DNA from: Spirogloea muscicola
Taxonomy: Eukaryota; Streptophyta; Zygnematophyceae; Spirogloeales; Spirogloeaceae
DNA length: 64,000 nt
Reading direction: 5' to 3'
Assembly (NCBI GenBank): GCA_009602725.1
Contig: WELB01000207.1
Span: forward strand, 1 to 64,000
A model generated the notes under the pieces. It saw nothing but the letters and a program-made list of their open reading frames with translations, was not told the origin of the DNA and searched no databases. Positions 24,192 to 38,628 of the stretch are shown one piece after another. The position numbers and the translations under genes were made by a program. Each line of letters opens with the position of its first letter. Position 1 is the first letter of the stretch.

Positions 24192-27100
24192 CTATACCTC
24201 CAATTGCTCATTGGTGAAGAGTGTCCTATGCAAGCTCCACATATCATTGTGCGTGCGTTTAAACTCTCCAATGGTGGATGTGACAGTACTACGAATTGGA
24301 TTGGGCTCGTGGACAGAATTCACCATGACCATAAGTAAGTCAGGTAACCACCTGCAGGTGGAGGGTGACAGTGACTTGTTGGACTTTCTTTGATGTAACA
24401 AGAGTAAGCAGCTCATAATGGCAGGGTGATTTATGGTGCCTGTGCTGCATGCCTGTTGTACTGCATCCTGAAAGTCGGAATAGGACAGAGTCTTTTACTC
24501 AGGAATGTCATATGGTGTTGAGAGGATGCAGGCTCTCAGTCCAAGAATAGCTCCATGATATGTTACGATGGAAGAAGCTGGGGGCTGCTTGGTCCTGCAA
24601 GTTGGGATGGCAATTATCTGGTGAGAGGATGATGGCACAAGCCAGGTCGCTCAATAGCAAAGAGCAACTGTGTTCATGCGAGAATTAACCATGAAGCCTA
24701 TGATCTATGCATTATTCATCAGCTCACATTTGCATGGTTCAGGTCCAACCTGATAACATGGATTCCAGCGAGCCTAAGACAGGCATCAGACAAGTGTAAT
24801 TGCCTGCCTCACCTCGCCCCAGACTTTCTGGAAGCAGTCCGGGCTGTCTGAGCAGACCTCACAAGCCTCTGTCTTAGTTGCGCTACCCAGTCAGAGTCAG
24901 CAACCTTCATGAGTCCCGACAGCGTTGTAGCTGCCAACTCTCTCACCTGATTCAGCAGATCACGAAGAAGTCAGGTATGGTCCTTCGACGTGAAAAACGC
25001 CAGCATGTCTAAGGTGTATACAGACTACCAGGCTAGCGGAGGAGAAATCTGTAAGTCCAGGGCTAGTACAGTATTCTGAAGTATCACTCTGTACGTTATG
25101 TGTAACAAAGCAGGGGTGACAACAGTCTGAAGTAAAACAGAGAGGTGACTCATTCAACGTGGATGTCATTGAGAGAGGTGTGGATCTATTTGCACGAAGA
25201 GAGAGTTGATGATAAATTGAACAGCAGCTTCCTCAAGAGACGGATGCGATGTTGAAAGGGTAGGCATATGGACTTGATCATCCATTGGCGGCGATGCAAG
25301 GCAGGCGACTTGCAAGGCAGGACTGTTGAGCATAGTCAGCCAGGCTTACCTCAAGTTGAACATCTTCTAGAAGCTCAACTACTCGTTCGGCAATGGCAAG
25401 TAAGTCCGCCTCCGCAAGCAAGAAGCTATGGCTGTGATCATACACTAGGTTGAGGCAGTCAACACAGGAAGCCCCCTAAGAGCAGCATGCAGTGGGCCCG
25501 CCTCTGCCCTGCTGTTACTGAATTATCTGCACATTTCTGGGTGGGCATACCAGCATAAAGTCATAACATCCCGCACTAGCGTAAATTGCAGCAGATTGGC
25601 TTAATAGCATACATTACAACTCACCGATATGTGAGGGGCTGTATGAACGAGAGGGCTGCAGCACGAGTGTGCCACAGAGGTGCTGAGGTAGCTGAGAGCA
25701 GAACAGAGGTGGCAGTGTGCAGACAAGTGGCTGGCAGGGGCTGATAGCCTAGGTATGCCAGCGCCTGCTTCGCCAGTAATGACAAGTCTGCATCCGATGT
25801 TTCCTGCAGAAAGCATCCAGTAGCATATGTGCGAACATTGTCACGTCAGGGTTGGACCTGCCAGCTGACATGAACTGCCTACTCCTGTGAGTTCCCTGGC
25901 TTGCGAGCCTATCGAAAGCCAAGTACTGGGGCCAGGAGGGTGTAACCATGCCAATTGGGCAAGAAGCACAGAAGTGAAAGCATAGCCAACCATAGCCTAC
26001 AAACGTTAAATCATTATGATGTTTGTAATACAAGCAAGCCACTCGCTTGAGACAGCCTAGCACGTGAGACCTGTAGGCCCACTGCAAATGACCAAAGCCC
26101 CAAGTAGGTCACTTATTACAAATGAGTCTTATCACGAGGCTTACCTGAATGGCCAGGAGAACAGGGAGAAGGCTTATAAGGGTGTCCACAATGAAGACCG
26201 CGTCACCAGATTTCACACTTGCAATCACAAAGTACAACATCTGCACAATCACGTCACCCCTCTGAGACCCTCACTACTTTCCTGATTCACAGGCATCGCA
26301 AGTGGGCCAGGGTCTGGCTTACAGTGCAGCTATGCTGTTGCTAATTAATCACGTTCGTACTGACCCATAGAGCAGTGCTCTGCATTACCCTGGCTTTGAC
26401 CTCCTTCACTGCATTGAATGGAGCTGGACAGACCACCATACCACATAGTAAGGACACAGAAGGACCTGCGTAATCTGCACCTCTTACCGTTTCCAGCCAG
26501 CGGACAGAGTCTTCTGCAGAGTCCACATCCATTGCGGAGATGCCAGCTGAGTTCAAGCCATCTGCAGCCAGTAGATTGCCCCCAGCATTACTAGCTGGAG
26601 ACAGCTTCCCACCCGAGGCCTGGACTTTCAGCGCCTCCTCCATGCCCTTGACTGCCAGATTGACCATCGCAGGTGCCTGACTTGGATTCTCTTGCTGCTG
26701 TATCAGGCGAGCGGCCAACATAGCAATGAGCTGACCAACGCGCTCCCTTATCTGCATCAAATAGTGCACGCCAGTGAGCTGATAGTTCACTCTCCAGCAG
26801 ATCAAGCTGTAGATACTTCTCGAGAACCTCAATACCTGCTCACAGCTGTACTTAATATGTAATAATATAAACAAGTAATATCTCATTTTATTTTAGCATG
26901 TTAACACTAAGAGCTATAGTTTAGCATTTAGTGTTAAATTGAAGCAAATCAATTCAGCACATAAATAACATTCACAGCACTTAGCATTTTCACAATACTA
27001 CGTGAAAGTCCAAATGGTAAATGTGGAACATCATCAGATCAGAGATATGCTGCTTGATCTTGTTCCAAGATGACTCGATATCCTAATACAGAAAGCTGAC

Positions 27101-30100
27101 CTGCCGAGCTGGAGAGGCCATATTTGCCAGAAGCTCAGTCAAGAGGGTGCTGTGTGCAGACAGCTCAATGTCATTCTGCAAGTTAGTCACGGGAGGAAGC
27201 TCCACAAACAAGGTCCCAATGAGCTGCAACCTCTTCGCAAGCTGCCCCGAAGCTGATGTGTTTGAATATGGCTTCATCAGAGTGACCAAGAGGGACTCCG
27301 TCAGCTCGCTCAGAGAAGGTGAAGTGTGTGGACTAGAAACCCGTGTAGCTGCAAAGCGAATACATGCCACCCACTCCGGCAGGCTCTCCACTGTACACTG
27401 CCAGAGTGCAGTCTCTAGAAGGCGCCTTATCCACGACAACCATGCAGCGGATGTAGTGGGCGTGCCTGCATGAAGTATTCCAGCAATTGCTTCTGCAGCC
27501 ACACACTGTCAAGAAGCAAAATCTTGTTAGAGATGAACAAGTATCAAGCATGAATGTAGATGTGCATTTTCAATGGCACTGAAATGAACATGCCGTGCTC
27601 AGGCCCTCGCCTGCCCTGCAAATGTTACCTGTAGGCCCTTGTCTCCAACAGTAGCTACAGCATCCTCTATGGGCTTCTGAAGTGCGTCAACTGCACTGGT
27701 GCCACCACGAGCAACAAGCCGCTCAAACAGGAAAGCATTGGCTGCAGAGAAGCCATGGCCTCTGCTTGTATGCGCCCACTCCTTGGTCACTGGCCAATCT
27801 GGAATTGGTGCCATCGAACTGAACACTCGACCCAGAGCGGCGGAGCTATCCATTTGGCCAGGGCGCCCTGCCATGCCCTTGATAAAACGTCCAACCCCAT
27901 CTTCCGCGTCTAGATAGTGATCGACTGCCATGCAGCTCACCAGGGCTTGCGCATATGCTGGCGCTGCCATGGCCTCTCCCACAGCTGAACCCACTTGTGT
28001 AGTGGTCATATCGGCTTGATTGATGGTTATACTTGTGGCTTCCTCAGCAACCTGCCGTGCTAGTCCCTTGTTACCTTCTTTCACGTCAAGGAGCAGGCCA
28101 AGGAGAGCGGCAATCGAAACACGCCGAAGCGGTGGTAGGTCACTAACAAGCGTCTTGAGAAAGTGCCCTGCAAGGTGAAAATCTCATGGCCCTTGAATGC
28201 TGCTCTGATATGCATGAAGTCTACCAAATGAAGTCCACAGCTACAGCAACACATTCACTTGGCTAAGTGTGAGAGTGGAGGTTTGACATACGCACCAACA
28301 TATTGCGATAGCCCTGAGGATAATAGCAGCAGAAAGGCACTAGCCATGACGGAATATCTGCACAGAAATAAGCGCACGATGACTGCCTGTAGTGGTTGGT
28401 GATAGTTTGCTGCTGTTAGTAATAGGCTTCATGCAGACCTGCCATGGGTTAACGTATGTCATCACCAGCACGAAGTACATGTTGTAAAGCTGCTAACTGT
28501 AGCACAATCAGCCTCTGATATAGCATCAAATCTACACCCGTTTTGCTTGGCGTGGGATGTCATGGATTGCCTGAATTAGAAAAGCTTGCACTTACCTCCA
28601 ATGTATGTCACGCATACTGCCGGTTGAGAGGTTGGTCAATTGTTGCAAAATCGTACTCATCTCTGGGGCACTGCTTTTGCTCGCTTGATATGTGTTGTTA
28701 GGTACTCCAGCAAATCGTAATGCAAAGTAGAAGAAAGCCTACACAAATGTGGGACACATTAGCAACTTGCACTATGTCATGGATGAAGTTGCTGAACATT
28801 GTAAACGATAAGGCATGAACATAAAGTGAGGAGCGACCCTTTGCATGTCACCTCTCCAATAGCAGCCTGAGCTTTTGGCGTCTCATGATGACCACTGCAC
28901 AAAAAAGCCGGCAATAGTGAGTACTTGACTTGAAGACTAGCTAGGTGCTTCAACATTGCAAATTAAGAGTGGAAGCATGAGCAAGATATGATAATTACCT
29001 GCTCATGATTGCCTCAATGAAGACAACCATTGCTTGCCAGTCCTGCAAATTTGGGAAACATACACTGTAAAGTGTGCTTCACAGCAGATTGTTGTCTCGA
29101 TGTGACAAGCTTATTTTTGCATGACTATGTCAAACAGGGAATGCTGTCAACCTCGACAATTTAGTTGATCCCAAACAGCACAGAACTTGATACAATACTC
29201 CAGAATTAGTGCTATGCCCTGCCCTCTGACTTGCCAGAATAGAGATGCTACCAAATGCTGACTTATGTCACCATAGGCGGATGTGACTGCATTTCTCTGG
29301 ACCACATATAGCATATGCTCAAGACTTGAGACGTGCACAGGAATCTGCATGAACCTGCGAAACTTTGCGCATGACTGGCCTAGTGACCAGCAAAGCACAA
29401 GCGCCTTGAGCAGCCTCATCAGAAGATGTTGGGTCCATAAGCGCCTTGCTGATGCCCGTAATGACAATGTCATTGATGGGCGGGAACCTCTTTATAAGTG
29501 ACTCCAGTGATGCTTTTGCTGAACTGAGAGAAGCCAGAAAACATAGAAAGTGAGCGCGAAGCATATGAAGCAACTGGATGTCATTGGTGAAGTAGCAAAG
29601 CAGCCATGGCAGGTGTATCACAAATTACTGAGGACCTCATTCAAGTCAGGGAGCCCCGCTGAGCTTACACGCGGACGGCTTTGTAGGGGTGCAGGGAGAG
29701 CTCAAGCAGATCCTGCGCAATGACCCCCACTCCAGAGGCAATTGGTGGCGATGCTCCACTACCACATAGCAGGCGGTACCCAGCCTGGCTTGCACGCCAC
29801 TTTAGATGCAAGTATGCTTTCTCGTGTACTAGCCATCGAGGTCTGCAGTACATATGCAGATATCCTGATTTTTAATATAACCAGACTGCTCATGAGCTTA
29901 GCATGCCAACCCTAGGGAGCTGTAGGATACAAGCATGACCTGACAAGTTCATTCTATCCTGATTCGCCATACTTGATGAGCTCACAAATGGACAAAGGAA
30001 GTCCATGAGTAGGGACCTGTGATACATCACGGGACCTGTGATGCAATGATACCTTGAGCTGACTGTCACCACAAGCACAGGCCAGAGAACAACAGTAGTG

Positions 30101-33100
30101 GGTTGTACCTTCGGCGACTAGATCCGTTAGAATGGCTGATATTGCTGGCCCGTGGCTCTGTCAGAGCACGACTATCATGAATCCATGAATTCTTGTCGAG
30201 AGACCACTCCGTATACTCCAAGGATTCTGCACAAAATTTGCAAGAAGCACAAGGTCAAGTCACAGCTGTAGCAGCACTGCTTTGTCGTACTAATCACTTC
30301 CTTAGTGGTTTCACAGACTTACGATTTCACAGCAACTCCCAGATCACAACACAACAAGGTATGTCCTCCAAAAAGCTAAGCAAACATCATGCAGCAAGAA
30401 AGGCATGAGATAAAAATGCTGCTGCAAATGAGAGCCATCACTTTGTAGGCTGCATATCAAGAAGGTCATCAAGAGACTGTATAGCCATCATTGCATGTCT
30501 TAACTGATATTGACTAGGGCGTCCATGTTGCTTATGAGCAGGTTGAGATTGACAGCGTCATCACTTCTCTTATCCAAGAAATGCCTGCATAAGAAGCCAC
30601 CACAATATTCTCGCTGTCTGTCAAGTGTGATTGACGTATAACACAATGTTGATTCCACCTACTTATGGAAGCTTGGCCCTGCAAGCTGCCATTTCTTGTC
30701 CACACAGTGATGAGTGAACTACTATCTGCGGTGTCAAGCTGATACCAATAGTTTATGTCAATCTGGCTCTTGGTACGCAAAGAAGACATGCTAAAGATGC
30801 TGGAGAAGCTTCACACTTGATTGCAGGGCAACCGTGTTGGAGGAAGGATCATACTTGCATGCTTGATGTAAGATCTCAACAACTTCCCTCCTTATTGCCG
30901 CTGAACCCACACTTGGTCCGGACGATCCTGCAACTGTCAATGCCTCCTCACTTGATACCTGTGACATGCTGACAGCTGCAGTTTCTGTGGCCGCGCGGGC
31001 ACCACCTTCAGCTACAAGTTCTGGAAGACACGAGCGCACGCCCCGCAGACAGGAGTCGAGGCGTAATAAGGTGGTCCTCCAAGCATCCTTCTCCAAGCCT
31101 GACATTTGCAGGTGAAGGTGCAACCATGTCACATTAACATGCAGAGGTTGAATCTCCGCATGAGATGAGTGTCCACATACTCTGCACTGTTGGTCTTGGA
31201 CCTTGGACCAATTTAGCAACACAGAGCAGTAAGAGGAGCTCAGTCAGAAACACCAATTAAGCTTGTGTATTCACTTTGACCACCCGGTGCCCTCAACGCC
31301 AAGGAGGCAAAGATGAGGACATGCTACAAATGCAAGGTGCATACTAATATGGCCATTGAACGGGCTTGTCTTCAGAAGAACTCCAATATCAGCTATAGCC
31401 CCGCTCAGATGTCTACTGAGCAGTTCACTGACAAACTCCAACTCCTCCTTGCAGGCGATGTGCCAATTGGGCACCTCCCAGAGGCTCGTCATCATTCCAT
31501 CCGCAAAGTTGTGTTGAGCTTTATCTGCCACTCTGCTACTAGAGTGATCGTTCTGATTGCCCATGAACGAGTAATCTTTCGAACCAAACCACACCTCCAC
31601 TCCATCTGTATCTGGAAGAGGAGGCGCACTCCTGCAAACAATAGGCAATGGCAGGTCCAGGACAGAGGCGCAATTAGCTCAAGTCAAGCTTCAGAACACT
31701 TTAGAGACCATTTCAAGAACCTCAGCTTTTCTACATCTCGTACCTGTACCCGCACTCGTCATAATAGAGAACAAGTGTGCTCAATATGGAGCTCAGAACA
31801 CCACTTGCGGCTTCTATGATCTGCGGACCAGTGACACACAAAGACATAAGAGAAGCAAGAGGTAAGAAGAGCCCAATACTGAAGCGAGGCAATGAGCAAC
31901 TTCACAAAGGCACGGGCCTTGTTTCTCCTGGAGACATTTCCAGTAGCGGATAATAAAAAGAGCGCCATACTCCTGGGTCAATACCTTAGGTGCAGGAGCA
32001 TCCAGTCCCGCATTCAGGACTTCAACAATCTGTTCCTTGTATGGCAGCCAGGCTTTCCCACCAAACACAACACATGCTCCCAACAAGCTGAAGTGGTAGT
32101 ATACAGCTGACACTAATGAGGGTGATAGTGATACATCCTGCAGTGCAGACAAGTCCTCGTGCTTGAGGGTGCATGCAGAGCTGCACTGCAAGCAAGAGCT
32201 GCAAAGTCTACCAACCTAGCAATGACTTGTTCTGCTTCATGAAGACCTAGAGTCTTCAGCAAGCACAAAGAGCCTGTGGGTGGCTGCCAAGAAGTCCATG
32301 CTGACCTGATTGGCAGAGAAGTTGCCATGCATTGAGCTCAAGTTACTTCGACCTGTCTTTGGAACCCCCTCCAACTCCAGCTGTATCATGTCCATCAAAG
32401 GTTTTGCGACCTCCAATGCAGCCTCAGCAGCATTTGCGTAAACGAGAGACGTACAAAGGACTCCTATCTCTGCAATGGCCCCCAAGTGAATGTTGGTCCT
32501 CACATACTTGGAGATCTTTTTCAGTGCCTGTGCATCGACAGCAGCACACATAGCACGTGCAGGAGGTGAATGTTAGCTGCTGCTTATATTGGAAAGCATC
32601 ACACAAGCCACGAAAGCTTCTTCTGAGTTAGCACACCACTACAGAGAAGCTTGTGGCCTCCACCAGCTGCGGAAACAACCTGATGGCAAAGGCTAGGGGA
32701 AAGACGGCTGAAGAGGAGTCCCAATGTAGATCTATAAGGGGAGCTTGACTGCATCAGGAATCCTTTTGAGATCTTCCCGGCGGTAGCGTACATGTCATTG
32801 TCCCCACTGCCATAAGAACAAGACAACACTACACTAAGTGCCAACAGGTTGTTTATCTTTTTTATCTTCAACCTAACATCTTCTACTTGATTGCAAGTTA
32901 AGTTGCTAACAGCATAATAAAGACATCAATCTGAGACCAGCAACCACGTGCTTGTTGTACAGAGGAGGAAAACACCTTGACAAGGAGACATTGTTTGAAT
33001 CCTCAAGATGAGATAGCATACTAAGCACATGGGACAAGAATTCCTCCAGCCACTGAGACCAATCCACAGGAATGACTGTATGCTCCTCTGCAATCTCACC

Positions 33101-36100
33101 AATCTGCTCACCAACATTGGCGTTCAGCAGATTTGACACAGCCTCCACCAGATTGACACAACCCAGTTGCTGTATCAAACTTATCCTGCATGCAAGATGA
33201 TACAGATCCTCCAAATGCAAAATTTCCATGCCTTACAAGTAGAACATGCTGTGACAAGCACAAACATCAACACGCATGCTGGGTGAGGGGAAATAGAAAG
33301 AGTTGGAAGGTCTACATTAGAAAATACTGCCTCAAAGAAACGCAATGTGGCAAGCGTTTTGGGAGGATCGTTTGCATCTATCCCTGGAATCGTTGCATAC
33401 ATGGCATCCGCTAGTGCTTCTCTACTTGCAACCACCACAGCATTTGTCTGTTCTTCATTCCCTGAGCTGATGTGTTGAGAGGTAGAAGAGAATATCAGAA
33501 GACTTCTGGTGCAGAGACCCAATGTGGTAACTGCAGCTTCCAACTGATGTGTTGCTGTTACCTGTAAGCAAATTGCAAACGAAGGAGCATGCTGAATATT
33601 AGGAACTCACAACGGTCCTTCTAAATCAAGGCCACAAGAAGCACAATACTGAAAAGTAATGTCACAGTAATTGAAAACAGGCTTTGTGGATGCAACTTTG
33701 ACTGAACCATCGTTACACGGTCCAATGTTTTCAGACGTCAATTTGACACCGCAAGCTCAATCAGTCAACTTGCATAGCTGTCCAGAACAAGGAAGTGCAT
33801 CGTACTGTTTCAAGAGCTTGGCGGAAGTTGGTGAGCACTGAGGGGACAACAGAAGCAGGTGCTACATATGACAGCCCCGCCGCTACACTGGCAGCAACCC
33901 CTGCCAAAGTCCCACTCTTGCTGAATTGTGCTCTGTCCACCAACCGCATGACACAAACAACAAATCTTCTTTGTTCTGCTTGCTCAAGTGGCTTTCTGAA
34001 TCCATTCGCCTCTGTCCATTCTCCTCTGAAATTGGTCAGACATGACACGCTGGTCTCAGCAGACAAAATTTCAAACTCCAACTGTCACGTCCAGGCAGCT
34101 AAGATAGACAGTTGGCCTCTCCAGGAGCAATTTGTCGTAATTTGTTGAGTGGCAAACAATCAATGAGGGCGTGACTGCAAAGAAAGGCAAGAATCACCCA
34201 AAGAAGCTTATCACAACACTCAATGGATGACAGGCAAATGTAGTCTCAAGTACCGTTTCTCGTAGGCAAGTCGCTTGAGGAAATAGAAGGTAAGGTTACG
34301 GAGGAACTGCTCCAAGGTTTGAGTCCAGCTGCCCCCATTGGAAGGATGTAAATATTGTTCTAAAATCTCGACCAACTTCTCAAATTGACTGAATGATTGC
34401 GGTAATAGAAGAATGGAAATCTTGGCAATTGGCTTGGTCATATCCATACCACCCCAACTCTGGTACCATCAACTTCACAATCACATTAGCATCAATTGTT
34501 TTGAAGGTCAAAAGAGCCCCTACAAGAGTCTATGCAGGCAACCATAGTAAGCACGAGTGTCCCATCAACACAGTAAGCAGGGGCCTACGTCAACACAGTA
34601 AGCCGGGGCCTACGGCTGCAAAGCTAATGCATTTCAATACTCAACACTAGATAGTCAACACACAAGGCCATTTATGAGTGAGGAACTTTGACGGTACCTA
34701 GACTACTTGTAAGGTGATCAACAGCTTACATTTGAGAAAGCCTGAACACAGGAAGCTGGAGCAGACCTGCTCACAGGTGATGCACCCATAGACTTGCCAA
34801 CGGGCAAGTGAAAGAAGGACAAAAATTTGGTAAAAAGAATAGGCAAATAGGCCACCCATTCAGCACTGTCATCTTCACGTGTACCATGACTGTAAGGAGA
34901 GCCAGTTGACAAGTCTAGACTGCTGACTGGCAAGTGCTTAACACATCTTGCAAACAGCGTGATCCACTGCTGATCCCAGTACGTGCAGTGAGGTATGCGA
35001 GACCAAAGTGCCAGCCACTCGTCAAGCCACAGACTGCATGCATTGCAGAAACGGCTGAGCGTATTAGTCAAGCTCAACGATCGCATACTGCAGTCATCAA
35101 GCAGAGTTTGTGAGGTAGCAGAAGTGCTGCTATTAGCTACCAGCAGACTATACTTATCCACCTGACTGAGGGACAAGAAAAACTACAAGCATTCGCACAT
35201 CCTCTTACCTGACATGCCTTGCAGATGGAGTAGTGCTTGTAACATTGTCCGTACACTATCTTAAGCATCTCAATTGCACAACCCAAACTCAGAGGATGTG
35301 CCAGCCAAAGTCTCTAGCATACCTCCAAGTGTCATCTGCTCCAAAGGGGGGCAGACATGGCATGAAGAGTGATAGCAGTCCTGCCGCTTCCAAAGCAACA
35401 TTATCTGAGAGGTCTTTGAATGATGGCCTGTCATAGGAAGATAAGGGACAGCTCGGCTACCCTGAGCAGGCATACTGCAAATTCACAGCTGTGGGCAGCA
35501 GAAGTTGCACCTCATGATCAAGTGGCCAACCAAGCGCAGGCACGCTTAAGGGCCTTGCAGTTAGTCTGAGCCTGGTGCCTTGATTCATACTACACCCATG
35601 TGAGCAATTTCCAGCTGCAGCAAACAGTATTAGCTATCTAGCGAGGCGTACCTCAAGAGGCTCCAAATTTCTGCAGCTGACCCTGGTGGGAAGTACCTAC
35701 GGGCTCGACGAATGAGGTTGGATAATGCCCCCAAGTGCACCTGCTGCAGTGCAGCACCCCTCACACTTCGCTGCCTGTGTGAGGGCCATCAATAGTAGAG
35801 TAAGCAGAAGCACCCACCAAGCAAGAGTCTCATGCAAATCAAGGCCATGTTGGTCAGTGCTGGGAGACATGACTTCGCTGTGATTCGCTCAGCACTGGGG
35901 TCCACTAGAGCACCATAATTTACATGAGGACATTTTCCTGTCTCTACCGAAAAGCAGCACATCTTGAAAACGCTTGAGAAGACTAGTAAAGGCTACTTTT
36001 GGTCCAAAGCTGCTTGAAGTAGAAGATAAGACGCCTCTGACCTGCTCAAATGGTTGTCTACAAAGGCCTCATACAAAGGCCGCCAGGGCACTGCAATATC

Positions 36101-37203
36101 AAGAGTCTTCCGGTACTTTCGTAGGACTTTGGCCACAACATTGGACCAACGAATCTGTCTCACGACAGACATTGATGCTGTAAGACAAGTATACTGACTA
36201 ACAGCCCCACAGCAAATCCTCTGTCAATTGCACAACATGCAGGAAATAACACTGCTACAAAATCATAGTTGACAGCACGAGCAGACTCTGCGATGATGCT
36301 GTTTGGGCAACTTCTCCTGTGACACGTAAGACAGCTATTGAATATGTGAACAGCTTGTGGCGGTGGTCCACACTGAGATACTTAAGCATCAAGCTGCGAG
36401 CCGAAAAACCATCAGCAGGCATGACAGCTCCTTGTTTCTTGTCATAAATAAGGCCCTCAGATACTAGAGTAGACATACATTGTTTTAGGAGGTCTATTTC
36501 CTTCTTAAAATGCAAGTGAATACCTGTGTAAACAGGTCATCCTTCTGTTGTAATATTATCGATAGAGCTGCTGTAGCCAGGCGCTTGACGTCCTCAGTTG
36601 CCAGCTCGCTCTTGCAGTCAAGAAAGCTGGATGGAGGCCGCAAGAAGAGCGGATAGTGAGAAGACCATGTCCCTCAAGCAGCCTGCTATGACCAACTTGA
36701 CTAACTACCTAGACGTCGCCTGGAGCTCGGGCCTGCCAGACTTGCAGACCCTGCAAAATAGTTCTGATACGAAGTTTCCCAGGATGACCCCCTCTTGCTT
36801 AGCAGAACAAAGGCATGCAGCATTTTCTTGCCTTGGTTCTAAGGCAGGCAAAACAGAAAATTATTGCAGTAATGTGGTAGCTGATGCGCAAGAAGTGATT
36901 GACCAGGCACAAGAAGCATAAATTGGAGATCATTGGCCTTCAGCTTCACCTATTGGCAACAGAGACCCATCTCAGTGTTTCTCTGGTCTTGCCAATCCGC
37001 AAGGCCTCCTCAATGGCAGCAACAACCGCAGAAAACCGCCGTGGCTCGACTTGTGCCGCCTCAGCAAACAGATCACCAGGCAGCCACTGATTGTACAAAT
37101 GCATCCTGCTTGAATATGAGTTTCTGACCACGTTGATCAGACTTGCAATCAGCTGGATGGACTTCTGCAACGGCTGACCACCGACTGCTTGCACTTGCAC
37201 CAC
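24192..37203 (-). CDS. PA200: Proteasome activator PA200/Blm10
   Basis: This is a very large HEAT-repeat protein that caps the 20S proteasome and opens its gate. It is nuclear in known cases and linked to acetyl-histone turnover. The gene has some 25 exons over 13 kb. The N terminus MHLYNQWLP (36950-37104; the frame stays open to a methionine at 37203) matches plant PA200. Then come IRWSNVVAKVLRKYRKTLD (36.1 kb), RRYFPPGSAAEIWSLLR (35.7 kb), YWDQQWITLFARCVKH (34.95 kb), FEKLVEILEQYLHPSNGG (34.35 kb), GIDANDPPKTLATLRF (33.37 kb), GFSAANAFLFERLVA (27.73 kb), SLPEWVACIRFAATRV (27.37 kb) and, near the end, NPIRSTVTSTIGEFKRTH (24.28 kb). The last seen exon reads TNEQLEV then stop; family members continue to a C-terminal HbYX motif, so a short final exon may be missed. 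The 37104 start fits the family best. Confidence 0.95.
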
Positions 37204-38400
37204 GGACGATCACCTCCCGTCCAGGCTAATGAATAGCTCTGAAAGCGAGGAAACGGTGCAATTCACACGAAACTCTCAGTGTTGCGCTCCATCGCAGTCG
37301 GAAGGTGCTTCTCAAATGAAACAGCCAGATCAATTCACGGCAACCCGAGCGCGGAGTCTGCATACATCGCAGGCCAGCAACCGCAGAGAATTCAAAGTCG
37401 CAGGACGTACGCAGCTAAAACGCAGGAGCAACACATGAACAGGAGGACGTCGGCGGTGTAGGCCTCAGCGGTGCTAGCTGGCGTGAAGCACGGCGCCGCC
37501 CGAGGCCGCGGCAGACGAGGCGAGGCGGCCCTGCCGAGAGCCTGCTCGAAGGTCCGTGCGGCACAAGCGACGTGAAGCGGCGTCTCCAGGGGGACGTGAC
37601 GAGGCGAGGTAAGCGCGGCTGGCCAAGGAGCTTCGAGAAAGGCAGAGCTGGCTGCCGTGCTGGGGAGAGGTGGGGACAACAGTGGCTTGGGCAGCCGTTG
37701 GTAAGGGCTACAAGGCGGCAGCAGGGAGAGAATGGGGAAGCGCCGAGATGGTGGGGGCCGAGACGAGGCCCTTTACAGGACATTTGTCAGGCTAGAGGTG
37801 GCCTCCCATTCCAATTTCATGCGCACCGCGCGCCTTCTCTCTTAGATGGGGACCCGAGATGGCGTCCGTCGATCAGGAGGAAACCTTGCCAAACGGGGGC
37901 GACGGCATTCGGCTCCTCTTGACCTTGTCCATTCCTTTTGGGCTGGCTTCTCCCAGCCACCAGTCAATTCGGCCGCGCTTTTCTCTTAGATGGGGACTCG
38001 AGATGGCGTCCGTCGATCAGGAGGAAACTTTGCCAAACGGGGGCGATGGCTGTGAAGAGCTCAGTCAAAGAGGGCGAGGGCTGTGAAAGAGAAGTGAAGG
38101 CGCTTCCAGTAGAGCGCAGTGGCTGTGAGAGGCCAGCCCAGGAAAAGGAATGAAAAAAGTTCCGAAGGGGCCAGGGATAGCTCTGAAACACACAGTGAAT
38201 CGAGTCGCCACGAAGCACTCAGTATGTCCTGTTAAGCAGCCGCAGGTTGGAGAAACTGGTCTCCGGGTAGCGGGTCCCCTCGCCAGAGGCAGAGGCTAAA
38301 AGCCAGCCCAGAAAGCCTGGTCAATGCATGTGCACGAGCAAGCTTTCACATCCTTACCTTTACTCAGCCGAAGCTGGTGGCGGTCTAAAGTGTGCGACCA
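37204..38400. other. Repeat-bearing intergenic region
   Basis: The stretch holds the PA200 5' flank, the GTCAGGCTAG...GCGCACCGCGCGCCTTCTC block at 37788-37838, hairpin units near 37931 and 38112, and a tandem duplication described separately. The 37400-37780 stretch is GC-rich with overlapping open frames but no recognisable protein. Confidence 0.5.
37838..38060 (+). repeat. Tandem duplication, about 141 bp period
   Basis: The motif TCTTAGATGGGGAC, then GAGATGGCGTCCGTCGATCA and a further 30 bases, occurs at 37840-37909 and again at 37981-38050 with four or so changes. The first copy is followed by a hairpin unit and the second by a reverse-type hairpin unit. In one frame both copies spell MASVDQEETLPNGGDG. 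Confidence 0.85.
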
Positions 38401-38404
38401 CTGT

Positions 38405-38628
38405 CCCTGACCTTGTGATGTCTTGGCTTTGCTCAGCATGTTTTGTACTGAAGTCGACACTCAGCAGTGAACCGTGGCAGTTGTGAGGTTGCCAGAGGCA
38501 GGTGCCCGGCAGCTTGCACGGCTCACTGCAGGAAAGTGGCACACCTCGGGTGTTCTCTAGGAAGAGCGTATCGGAAGGTTCGGCATGGCTCTGCCAACCC
38601 TTCCTTCTTCTCTCCCAGCGTACGATGC
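38405..38628 (-). repeat. Inverted 3' fragment of the 2 kb unit
   Basis: The reverse complement matches the 3' ends of copies A (about 1740-2050) and B (about 6230-6545), including GTGCCACTTTCCTGCAGTGA and the CTGCCGGGCACCTGCCTCTG string. Only the 3' end is present, as with a 5'-truncated insertion. Confidence 0.85.
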
